Assembly (NCBI GenBank): GCA_949987565.1
Contig: OX465114.1
Location: 3,996,832-4,060,831 of the forward strand
Direction: 5' to 3'
DNA from: Luidia sarsii
Taxonomy: Eukaryota > Echinodermata > Asteroidea > Paxillosida > Luidiidae
Length of the DNA stretch: 64,000 bases
Position numbers and translations under genes: made by a program. The notes beneath the pieces are model-generated. The model had not been told where the DNA came from and ran no database searches. It was given only the letters and a program-made list of their open reading frames with translations. Positions 1 through 64,000 of the stretch are shown here, piece by piece. Every line of letters begins with the position of its first letter. The stretch's first letter is position 1.

Positions 1-19
1 GCACGGGACTTTTTTTCGG

Positions 20-168
20 CCCTGTTAAGTTACCGTGGCTGAGCGGAAAGTTTCCGCGACGTCTTTCGGCATGTTAGTTACAGCGTGCTCATGGTAACTT
101 AACAGGGACGTCAGTCTACCGTGCCTACACACAGGACTTATTTTTGTCATTCTTCCGCTCAGCCACAG
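20..168. repeat. Compound inverted repeat
   Basis: CCCTGTTAAGTTACC at 20-34 is a perfect inverted match to 93-107. GTGGCTGAGCGGAA at 35-48 is an inverted match to 155-168. The interlocking arms suggest a folded or rearranged MITE. A related start (GGCCCTGTTAAATTAC) occurs near 12893. Confidence 0.6.
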
Positions 169-1629
169 TAGATTGACACTTGACAGCCCTTTAGGGTGCA
201 AGATAAAGTTTGGGCATAATTACATACGAGATGTGCTACATCATAGAGCAGTTCCTTACTCTATGGCTACATGTACATTGTGTGTGTACATGTACCTTTC
301 CATTGGGTTTGATTTGTAAATGGGATGAACATAAAGCACAGTACACATGTACTATACATACAAAACATGCGTCCTTAGTTGGTACTTGGAAGCAGGAATT
401 AATATCTTAAAGGGCTTGCCACATGCAGTTACAGTATGCTCCATTATTCTTCGTTGTTTGGGTTCATTTGATTCAAGGAATAATTTCTAACCCTTGTCAT
501 ACTTGTGGTGGCAAGTTTTGGAGACAAATAACCAAGGCAGTCCATACAGGCTGCGAGAAGGCCCAGCTCGCTGTGTCATGTGCAAGGGAACCCCTGCTAC
601 AGTACCAGTAGGCCCACACATGAACTACATGTGCATGTACAGTACTTACTGTACATGTACATTACCTACATGTGCATGTACACTGTACATATATGTAATA
701 CAGGCCATTATGGCGACATTGATCAGCAATACATGTCCATGGGCTGCAATGAATCTGTCAAGTTGCTTGTAGAATGCTGGCGGGTAATCCCATGATACTT
801 CAGTCCTAGAAGAGTCAGCTTGATTTTGTTTTTGTAGCATGATCTGGAAAGACGCAATTACATGTACAACGTGAAAATGCATTATACAATGTACCTTAAT
901 GGCCATCCAAACATGCACATGTACATGTTGTACATGTGCGTGTACATTGTACAGTGTAGATCATGTAGCAGTTATTATGATTTAGATGAGATCCTTTCTA
1001 CATGTACATGTACATTAAATCAAACAATTTTACTCTTTCAATGTACAGTACAGGTATATTGACCCAAAGAAACAAAGTGACCATTTTCCAGTAGCCCAAA
1101 CCAAGAGCTGAGACAGATGTATCAATTAAACGCAGGATAGGAGACATTATTTCTACACATGCGTGCACACATGCATCCAATGCATGTACCGGTACATGTA
1201 CGTACATGTATGTCTTCAGGCATCCATCCACTAGCCTGACTAGGTCACTCCATCTAAACGTCAATATAATATGAGAATGAATACGGTACATACCGTACGT
1301 ACATGTACATTTGTAAATCACTGACATGGGCTGACAAAGCCTAACAATTCATCATGTATATCATGTAACTCAACATACACAGGGTAATCCATTGTTGTTG
1401 AGATAGTCAAAGACACTTTATACACACAGTAGTTTAAGTGCATCGTGTATAGTCTTATGATTAATGTTAGTGGTTTTGTGAAATTGACTACAGGTTCGAG
1501 ACATGTACGCAAGTTGCCTTTACTCTAGTGCAAATTATAAACTGAGATTTTTCTTTATTGTTTACATTTGAGAAAGTGTTAGGCCTAAACAATTTATAAC
1601 AAATGTAATTTACATTTCTATCTGTGGCA

Positions 1630-2217
1630 ATGGGGCCCTTCCCATTGTGCAAATAATCACCATTTGAATAAAAATGTTTGCTCGCATTCACACCGTTCAA
1701 AAAAATTGCGACGCAATAGTTGTCAAATGGCGTGTGTGTCCTTGAGGTTGGCCCATGCAGCGAGACATGTAAACAAGCACAGCACTTCCTGTCAGTCAGA
1801 AAGCGAACAATGCATTGTGGGATTGAAAAACAACTGTGATTCAGCATAGCATTCCGACACATGGCAAATTAACGTATTTATTTAGAAAAGTCTCAGTAAT
1901 TACTCCGATAAGGGCCGTTTCCACTACACCAAATAAGCGTGATTATTTGGATCGCGATTTGAATCTTGAATCAAACTTTTTGAAATAATTGCTTTTATTT
2001 GCAACATTACACTGCTCACGCTCTGATTGACAGGAAGTGTGGTGCTTGTTTATATATCTCACTGTATGGACCACCCTCAAGGACACACCCACCATTTGAC
2101 CACAACTGCTAACCACAATCGGCTCGCGATTTTTTGGCTTGTGTAGATATGACGAAAAAACTTTTTTTAAATCGCGATTATTTTCGTAGTGGTGACAGCA
2201 CCTGGGTGACAGCCCTA
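1630..2217. mobile_element. Two adjacent MITE copies, GGGCC-TTTCCACT family
   Basis: One copy runs from about 1630 to 1900 and a second, in opposite orientation, from about 1912 to 2217. They share the internal segment around GACAGGAAGTG and the gtt/gcttgttta stretch, and match copies at 4218-4681 and 34543-34889. Boundaries are approximate and the right end of the second copy is decayed. Confidence 0.55.
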
Positions 2218-2421
2218 ATGTGGAGTCTGAATCACGATTAAAATCCTTTTAATTCTTATTTATTGTGCCCACACACACTAAAAGTAGAGTTTAAATCACG
2301 ACAGGTGCATGTTTGCTGTACACGTGCGTAAATTGTAATTTATGTTCCTGTAAACTATTTCACCATTGTCTGCATGTCATAATGACATGAGGATTTATTT
2401 TCTTCCTTTTTTTTGGATCAG

Positions 2422-57083
<54,662 letters not shown>

Positions 57084-59895
57084 TAGTCTCCCTGACCAGC
57101 GTCACATCGATGGAATCCGCTGATGCAGCACTTTATACGTTATGTTGGATTGGTTTTGTTAGCACACTTACATTTGAAAGTACTCAGGTTGATGAAGCTG
57201 TGCTGGAGGAAGACGTATGTTAACTTTAAGGGCTTGACATAGAGGATCTGTCTTTATACAGAAAGTTAATTTTATTACTAGATAAATAGTTTGTGCCACT
57301 AAGAGGTGAATGAAGTGCTTGGAGTGGACCATATCCTTCTATGCCCAGATGAAGTGCCATATGGAAGCTGACCTTCCAATCACAGTTTGTGGTGGTAGTT
57401 AATGGCAGGCTGGTTTCATTTTCTGAAGAAATTAACCAGCAATAACAGACTTTGCCTTCTTACAATTTGTTTTGTATTTTCATGTCATATTTGATCAATT
57501 GGAGCAATATAAACTGTAGACTGGAACTCACTTGGTAGGACATGGTATATCTGCTATACATAGGAGTGTATGTACAGACCGATGGCTGTCTATGTACAAC
57601 TTCTGTATACAGTCACAATTGCTCCATGTCAATAATGTACATTGAGTTTGGGACCTTTCATTTGACAAAATATATGCTATCACACTTGGTAAATACTTAT
57701 TTTTGTATCATGAATAGTTAGTTTGGAATCACTTAAGGTGACGTAAATGATAAGATTCACTTTTCAAAGGTTTTGAATATAAATCATGTCTTGTACATAT
57801 TACTACTGGTGCATTTAAATCAACAAACAACTTTAAAGTGATATTTACTAAATACATTTGTAAGGAAATGTACATAATATTTTTTTCTTACTACATTTCT
57901 ATTCATTTTCCACTTACATTATTAACATCCTCCAAGATGTATGAGGTGTAATTCTAGGTGTGCAGCAAATAGATCATGTACTGAACTAATGACAGATCCT
58001 TGTTTAGACTTCTAGTCGGTTTGCTAAATATTAGAAACAAAGTTTCACACAAGACATACATGATATTATCCTACAAGTACATGTGATGTACTCCTTTCTT
58101 GTCTGTTTAATAGTGGAGCAAATGGTTATAATTTTAAGTTTCCGTTTCTGCTTGTCACATCCATAGAGTGAGAGGAGATGTTAGCAGGCTACAAGTTGAC
58201 ACTTGCTTACATATTCCATTCATAAGTGTGGCAGAAGGGACTGCCTACACCTAGTGAAGTACTGCTGTGTGGGGTCCTGGATATATACTTTGATATTTGA
58301 AAGGACAAACTGACTGCACAAATACATTTCTAGAATCCGTGACAACCTTTTTCAATCTTCACATGTAACCGTGTTGATATCTTTGCATAGAAAGTAATTA
58401 TGCCTGTAGTGACTTGTCTTCTCTCAGTAAGTATATAGTTTGAAAACTCCAGTTAACTTCTTTCCATGCATAAATTTTGATTTGAGGATCATTTGTGTAT
58501 TTTTTTAATCCTTGAAGAAAGTTTTTCATTTCCCGTCAATTACTTTGTTAGTGACCGAAAATATAAGCTGCAGAGATGTAGATGTTATAGAGGGCATTCA
58601 AGACACAGGAATCAGTCATTTTTATCGTTCCAGGTCCAAAAAACAATGTTTTTCTCATTTGGGGAAAAACACTTTAAGACTACATTTGTATAATGGTATC
58701 CCATGTTCTTCCCATATTCATGGTATTGTCTTGATATTTCATGCAGTGTTGGAGTAGCATTTTTAGAACATTCCTTGAAAAGTAGATTTTAACATTTAAA
58801 ACATTTCATTCAGAAAGTGGGTTCTTTTGCGGTGAGGGAAGTCGTTTTCATCCTTTTATGTACAAATATTTGACATTGTTTTGAGATTAATTAATGATTT
58901 CTCTTTCAGTTTGGTTGTAATATAAATGTTGACTGAATGCCAAGATGAAGCCAGGAAAGAAAGGCCTTTTGCATTCCATATTGTACAATGCTATCATTGC
59001 TGGCTGTCAGGTATTATTGGCACATGTCAACTCACCATCTGCCTTCCATCACACAATATTCAGATTTCAAAGACCTCTCTTATGGAGAGACCCGTTTGTT
59101 AATTTATTCTCTTTACAAATTTATTATACAAATAATTTTTATTTTTGGTGGGATGTGAATTTCATAATGTGAAACCATAAAAACGTTTCCTCTTTTACTC
59201 TCTCTTGAAATTTCAAAACAAGTTCAATGTCTTAGGAGAATTCTAGACAAAAGTGTATAACAGTATACATTTTCCAGATAACCATTATTTGTGACAGCCT
59301 TGGAGACTAGAGGAATGGAAATGAACTGTGAAGTTACTACTGCTTTTTAGTAAGCTGACATATCTTGATGCAGCAATTTCATTAGAGCAGTTCTAACTCA
59401 GTGCCTGTGTTCTAGTGTTCTCATGAGTTATTTGTTGGAGTTACTTGCATGAGAATGAACCTCAAATACACATGTCCATGTGAAGTAATCCTATCATATA
59501 AGTACTAGTAGGAAACTCTGGACAGTAGTCAGTCACTAGCCCATTAACCTTGGATACATTCTCCTGAGGAATATAACTTTAAGGAGATCTAGATAATAGC
59601 ATTCAAGAATTGCAGAAAAATAATTTCATCAAAAGAAGACGAAGGAGGTAAGACATGCCAGCGGTATGGTTTTCCTGCAGTACTTGTATTGTCTCATTCA
59701 GTATGAAGGAATAAGCAACGATTGATTTTAGAGTATTCACGTCACTTACATACAGATTGTTCAAGCATTGTATGAGTGAGTCTGCTCATTATTGAATCAG
59801 TTTTACCAGCATGGTTAAAGTTAACCAGTGAGAATTTTTCAACTTTTGAAAATGGGAGAAGTCTTGCAACATTCAGAAGAAATTACGTCGTAAAG

Positions 59896-60282
59896 ATAGG
59901 GTACACCATTTGTGATGATCAAAGATTTGTATGCATACTTTGTGTAGCCCTGCGTATTCCTGAATTAACACATCTGCGTAAATTTTGGTTCAATCAGTCA
60001 ACCACGTCATGTGAAAACAGCAGAAACATTTATCTGCTAACTTTTTTTCTGACAGAGGGCGGTATTTGTAAAAAGGGCACCTTTGTTCCAATGATCAACC
60101 ACAGACGATTGTTTGAAATCCATACAAAATTCCTGTTCTTGAAAACAGTAGCTTTCCATTTGCTACAAATTCACAGAATTTGATACTTTTACTAGCTTCC
60201 TGATGAGCATGGGGATAAACAATTTCTAAAAATGACCAGAAATTTTGCACTTTGCAAATGGTGTGCCCACCCTTTAACTCAT
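59896..60282. mobile_element. Inverted-repeat element with TTTGCAAATGGTG ends
   Basis: Left AGGGTACACCATTTGTGATG and right CACTTTGCAAATGGTGTGCC...ACCCTTT. It is a diverged partner of 56076-56458. Confidence 0.5.
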
Positions 60283-60929
60283 GTCAGTGTGATGAAATTT
60301 GATGAAATAGGATGAAATAGGATGTGAATAAATGTACAAGGTTGCGAGTTGGGGACATATACACATTTGACTGATACTGTTTGGCCTACTGAAAGTAATC
60401 ATGCTGGGCTAACATGGAATAACTGATAGTGGGTAAAGCATATGCCAGTAGTAGCATGTTTGTACTGTACTTGTAGCTTAATGTACATACAGCAGTCAGT
60501 ACAATTGAGATTGATGCCAAGCCTGAGACTGGAATAAGGGCACAGTCCACTGATCTGTAGTCTGGAGAAAGACACCAATCCATGCAGCAATTGAAGTAGT
60601 ATTTATGTTTGCTAAGAAATGAAAGTGGATTTAAAATTTTATGGACTTATGCCAATGACCATCTTTGAAGAAGAAAAATCTGTTGTTATTTTCATGGTAA
60701 TGGTAAGCCCTGTGATTTAGTTAAGTTGAATTTGAAGTTGAATAAAAAAATAATAATAATTTAGTGAAAAATCATTAATCAGCTGTACGGTGTACACTTT
60801 TATTTGACAGCATTACTGCTATATACCCTGCTTTTTGTTTGTACCTACATATACATTCTTTCAATAAATGACAATGAGACTATACATAACATGCCTGATG
60901 GTTCATTTTGTATTTGCATAACCAGTGAT

Positions 60930-61190
60930 GATGGTAAATGGATTAGTTTTGCACACCAGCACTCGTACCATCTGAGCTATCCAGCCCTGAGATAGTGGCC
61001 TTCACAAATAGTCAACTAGTCTTTGCTGGGGTGGGGGCATCATTCAGAAGCATTCAACCATTAACTGTCGGAATATCTCCAGGATCATGCCCCGTTTTCA
61101 TTCAGATGCAAACAACCAGTCATGTTTTCACCTGGCTTGGGGATCACACTATAAAGTGGATGCAGCCTTCCCAATTTAAATCAGTCAAAT
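60930..61190 (-). repeat. SINE-like repeat with tRNA-derived portion
   Basis: On the minus strand it runs GGTTGTTTGCATCTGAATGA...AGTTGACTATTTGTGAAGGC...GGGCTGGATAGCTCAGATGG...GAGTGCTGGTGTGCAAAAC. It is collinear with 62620-62880. Confidence 0.6.
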
Positions 61191-62125
61191 TGTCTTAGTT
61201 AAAAAATATTTTCAATTAATCTGTTGCAAACTGAAGGTTCTTTGAAGGTCTGTGAAATGTCTTAATTTTAAGGGTAGTTAAGGGTTCCATGATTGTGTGG
61301 GCAGTATGTCAGGCAAAGTCATGGATCCCTTATATATTGTCTTTTAGGAATTTACAGTGTGTATATTACAAAACAATGAGATACTTAGAGACCCTGGTGG
61401 TACCAGTCCTAACTACATTTTTCTATTCATGTATATACATATTATTTGCCAACCAATTGTACCATTGAGGCATTTAATGAGAAATTTCCAAACAAATCAT
61501 GAAAAAACAAAGTCAAATTCTTTGACTATTTTCATCAATAAAAACACTAATAAAGCAATATTCAGGAATTAATTAATTTATTTTATTTGACTTGAAAGAA
61601 GTCTTTTCCAGGAAGAATTCCAGCAAAATGACAGAGAGATTTGATATTGTCTATCTTCTATTGCTGATTGTATGGTCGTACAAGGCAGCTATTCCTCTCT
61701 GCTATGGCACTGGCGGCTTGTAGGGGGCCAATCTTAGAGCCCCTAGTTTAATAAGCAGCAGATTTGTTTTAAAGGTAAACTGCAATGCATTTTGGAATTC
61801 GTTTTTAATATTTTAAATAATACTATGGTGCCAGTAAAATAAATGCATTTTTGTTCGAATTTTAAACTATGGGAAAGATTGTAAAAAAAAGAATTTAAGT
61901 TTGGAAGGGGGAGCAGCCACGCCCCCGTGGAGGACGTCCTTGGTGACGTAGCGGGTGAAGACTCGGTCCATTACTCTTGTCGGGGAACTATTGTATGGAC
62001 GTTCGTATACATACCAACAGTCCACATTTTTCAAGAGAACCAATTTCGGGAGTAAATATTGACAAACCCGTTGACACGCCAGCCAGCTTTGTTGTTGAAG
62101 ATTGCAGCAGTGGAATGAACCTGTA

Positions 62126-62131
62126 TTTATT
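62126..62131 (-). terminator. Candidate poly(A) signal for the MTRES1-like gene
   Basis: TTTATT on the + strand reads AATAAA on the minus strand, about 230 bases beyond the stop codon at 62362-62364. Confidence 0.4.
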
Positions 62132-62361
62132 CCCTGACAATCCTAGAATAAGCCGTATTTTTGCACTTCAGTTGACCTTTAAGCACAAAAAGCCATCACA
62201 GTGCCAACCTCAATTTCACTATTGTTTCATGCCAAGAGTGGAATGATCACATCACAGTGTAGTCTGTAATACACAAGCAGGACTTTTCCCGCCTAGCAGA
62301 TTTCCAAGCTTAAGCAGCTCAATAAAATTGGGCCCTGAATGTTGCTAACTGCAAAGTACTG

Positions 62362-62559
62362 TCACTTCTTGGGCTTGGTAATCCTTAGTTGTTTCCATCG
62401 TCTTAACATCACCGGTACCCTGTCTTTGCCTGTCCTTTCACTCGATATTTCTTGGATGTGTAGTCTCATAACAGACATGCCTTCACCATCACCAGACTTC
62501 TTGGCCTCAGAGTCAACCTTGTGCTCCAAAATAATATCCAAAATATCTCCCTCCTTCAC
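62362..62559 (-). CDS. MTRES1: MTRES1-like S4-domain protein, last coding exon
   Basis: The exon encodes VKEGDILDIILEHKVDSEAK, then SGDGEGMSVMRLHIQE, then RVPVMLRRWKQLRITKPKK and a stop at 62362-62364. VKxGDxLD is the end of the S4 domain. VMR...RVxVLRRWKxLxxPKK matches the C-terminus of MTRES1-type proteins. It is 198 nt, and the phase continues cleanly from the exon at 62911-62983. The gene is convergent with RSK. A candidate poly(A) signal on this strand lies at 62126-62131. Confidence 0.65.
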   Translation of the reverse strand: MKEGDILDIILEHKVDSEAKKSGDGEGMSVMRLHIQEISSERTGKDRVPVMLRRWKQLRITKPKK

Positions 62560-62619
62560 CTGTGGAACCAGAGAAAAATAAACATTAAATGCAGTACAAA
62601 CTTTTTGGGAAAATGGCAA

Positions 62620-62880
62620 AAAAAACTTTGACTGGACTGAGACTTGAACCCAAGATCTCTGGTTTTGAATACCAGTGCTCATCCAGCCCCTAGATGGCAG
62701 CCTTCCCAAATAGTCAAGTACATGTAGTCTTTTACCGGGCTGGGGGCTGGTGCATTCAACCAGGGATCACACCCCTGCTTTCATTTAGATGCAAACAACC
62801 AATTGTTGCAAACCTGGCTAAAGCAGGTTGAAGATCACACAAAGTGGATGAAGCTTTTTCAATTCAATCAAACAAATCAA
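62620..62880 (-). repeat. SINE-like repeat with tRNA-derived portion
   Basis: On the minus strand it runs CACTTTGTGTGATCTTCAAC...TTGGTTGTTTGCATCTAAAT...GACTATTTGGGAAGGCTGCC...GGGCTGGATGAGCACTGG, then AAAACCAGAGATCTTGGGTT and CAAGTCTCAGTCCAGTCAAA. It sits inside the last intron of the MTRES1-like gene in sense orientation. Confidence 0.6.
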
Positions 62881-62910
62881 GGCAAACTGTGCTACAGTAC
62901 AGTTCAGTAC

Positions 62911-62983
62911 CTGTCTGCTTTTTTTGGTTACTTTTTCTCCATTGACCCTCAGCCTCATACTCAGGTAGGCCTCTTCAATTTTT
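62911..62983 (-). CDS. MTRES1: MTRES1-like S4-domain protein, penultimate coding exon
   Basis: On the minus strand, an acceptor TTATAG is followed by an exon encoding KIEEAYLSMRLRVNGEKVTK then KSRQ, with donor GTACTG. The pattern LRxNGEKxxKKS(R) is the S4 RNA-binding fold as seen in MTRES1/C6orf203, a mitochondrial protein that binds RNA and helps mitochondrial transcription and translation under stress. It is 73 nt, starting with one base that completes a codon from an upstream exon I could not find. That exon is probably beyond the window end or within 63000-64000. The identity is inferred from remembered family features. Confidence 0.6.
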
Positions 62984-63164
62984 CTATAAGTAAATGAGAT
63001 AATCATTCATTAGTATAACATTAGAACTGATTGACAGGATGCAAAAATGATGAAAGCTAGCTGGGTTTTTTTTAAGATACATTCATAACATACACAAATT
63101 TAGTAATATGCAAAAATGTTGCTAAAAGAGACCAAAATGCAAAAACACTATGTCAACCATTAGG

Positions 63165-63254
63165 AGGACCTGATATTTTGATCCTAGCAGTACCTTTCAG
63201 GTCATTCTGTCTTGAAAAAGGTCCTGCTAGGATCAAAACATCAGGCCCTCCTAA
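63165..63254. repeat. Head-to-head pair of Penelope-tail motifs
   Basis: GGAGGACCTGATATTTTGAT...ACCTTTCAGG is followed by AAAAGGTCCTGCTAGGATCA...AACATCAGGCCCTCC. It has the same palindromic layout as 30778-30876. Confidence 0.65.
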
Positions 63255-63698
63255 TTTTGGATATGCTTATACGTGTATACATATTACCACTGCTTTGCCC
63301 ATATCCAAGGGTCTGTTAAAATGTAATGCCTGTGTTATATGAACAGGCTCATGTTTTTATAGAGTGGGTTGAATTTTGGACAAAGGTAGGAGCACATCTT
63401 TTTGAGATTGGAATATCCCATTAAAATTGCTTCATTTTTCTTCAGATTTATGAGTGACTGAGCATCTTTCCAGATGCCTGCCCCCTTGGAGATCCATCAG
63501 CAGCAAATGGCAGTCATCGAATCCCATGTTGATCAGGAGAAGTGAAATCATGAGGTTACAAAATGTTTCACTATGGCAATGCGCTTACAAAGGCCCCCCT
63601 ACTAGATGTAAACACAAAAGATGAAGAGCATTCGCCTTGTTTGCTTAGCGTGCATTTCTGACCTATTCATCTTCTGGGGCCAATTTTATAAAGCTGCT

Positions 63699-64000
63699 TA
63701 ACCACTTCGCGCCGGGGTTTTTTCAGCGCCGATGACCGCCATACAGGGTTTTTTTAACAATGCATCATTTTCAAATCTCGCTTAAACAATCGGAACAATA
63801 TATTTATGTGAAATAAGTCAATAAAGGTATACTATGGGTACAAGAGAGTAAAACCTGGCACAATTCGGACATCATTGTGGCTTTTGTCAAGAGATATTCC
63901 GTTTGAAAAAGGGCCCATTGTGCGTCGTCAATGGACCGTAACGGACTTGTGTGTGTACGGTGCTGTCAATCCCTGGCCGCAGACTCCAGCCTCCACTCCA
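63699..64000 (+). mobile_element. piggyBac-type MITE, cut by window end
   Basis: TTAA-CCACTTCGCGCCGGGG and the following 300 bases match 3404-3720 closely. Confidence 0.8.

Larger units (their letters stand above)
1..2421. other. Upstream RSK intron, no exon found
   Basis: I looked for the RSK glycine-loop exon (GQGSFGK-like) and N-terminal exons here and did not find them. The stretch holds an inverted repeat near base 1, (TACATG)n runs at about 600-1060, and two MITE-like copies at about 1630-2217. Confidence 0.5.
57084..62361. other. RSK 3' UTR and convergent intergenic region
   Basis: After the RSK stop no AATAAA appears until 60327, followed by ones at 60741, 60863 and 61537. The 3' UTR is therefore either several kilobases long or uses a variant signal. 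57084-59760 holds no repeat or gene I recognise. A small + frame at 61977-62246 is not convincing as a gene. Confidence 0.4.

Noticed and set aside
1..2421. RSK N-terminal exons
   Set aside because: I searched for a GQGSFGK-type glycine loop and the conserved N-terminal helix and did not find either. They must lie upstream of the window.
61977..62246. + strand frame of 89 codons beginning MSGNYCMDVRIHTNSP
   Set aside because: The composition is plausible, but I recognise no domain, no splice partners are evident and it lies in the probable 3' region of the MTRES1-like gene. It may be a transposon fragment.
63380..63540. Further upstream exon of the MTRES1-like gene
   Set aside because: The sequence has a CTTCAG-like edge, but neither strand gives an S4-type or mitochondrial-targeting peptide in the phase required by the exon at 62911-62983.

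Overview
The window is animal genomic DNA. It is intron-rich, with GT-AG introns, no operons, low coding density, tRNA-derived SINE-like repeats, many short inverted-repeat DNA transposons and Penelope-like retroelements. The protein sequences and repeat content suggest a marine invertebrate, perhaps an amphioxus-like or other invertebrate deuterostome. That placement is tentative, because nothing in the window fixes the species.

The main gene runs on the + strand from 2422 to 57083. It encodes a p90 ribosomal S6 kinase (RSK, RPS6KA family). I assembled 17 consecutive exons. Their phases all agree and they sum to exactly 2001 nt (666 residues plus stop). They cover the N-terminal AGC-type kinase domain from just after its glycine loop, the linker with turn and hydrophobic motifs, the complete C-terminal CaMK-type kinase domain, the ERK-docking tail and a terminal STTL. 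About 75 N-terminal residues, including the glycine-rich loop, must be encoded upstream of the window. On the opposite strand, 62362-62983 holds the last two coding exons of an S4-domain protein that looks like MTRES1/C6orf203. The two genes are therefore tail to tail, with about 5.3 kb between their stop codons.

Layout: 1-2421 is upstream intron with MITE-like repeats. Exons 1-3 lie at 2422-6771. A 16.9-kb intron (6772-23641) follows, full of palindromic (TACATG)n microsatellite, a decayed Penelope-like element (10641-12049), nested MITEs and a 2.3-kb DNA transposon with a TAATGTCAGTCAC reiteration (17255-19535). Exons 4-11 lie at 23642-37831. The intron 37832-49454 is almost entirely a 41-42-bp minisatellite of roughly 275 units. 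Exons 12-13 lie at 49455-50314. The next intron carries a 31-bp minisatellite of about 37 units, each with a GTGAGT donor-like hexamer. Exons 14-17 lie at 52269-57083. The 3' UTR/intergenic region and the MTRES1-like exons close the window, which ends inside another MITE copy.

The most notable signals are three. The 11.6-kb array fills a whole kinase intron and appears to have grown out of the splice-donor region itself. The second kinase intron carries an array of donor-like sequences. The 17255-19535 transposon has an unusual repeated 13-mer near both ends. A short motif with hammerhead-ribozyme-like features is also dispersed through the locus. In one copy it lies just downstream of a Penelope-type GIY-YIG reading frame.
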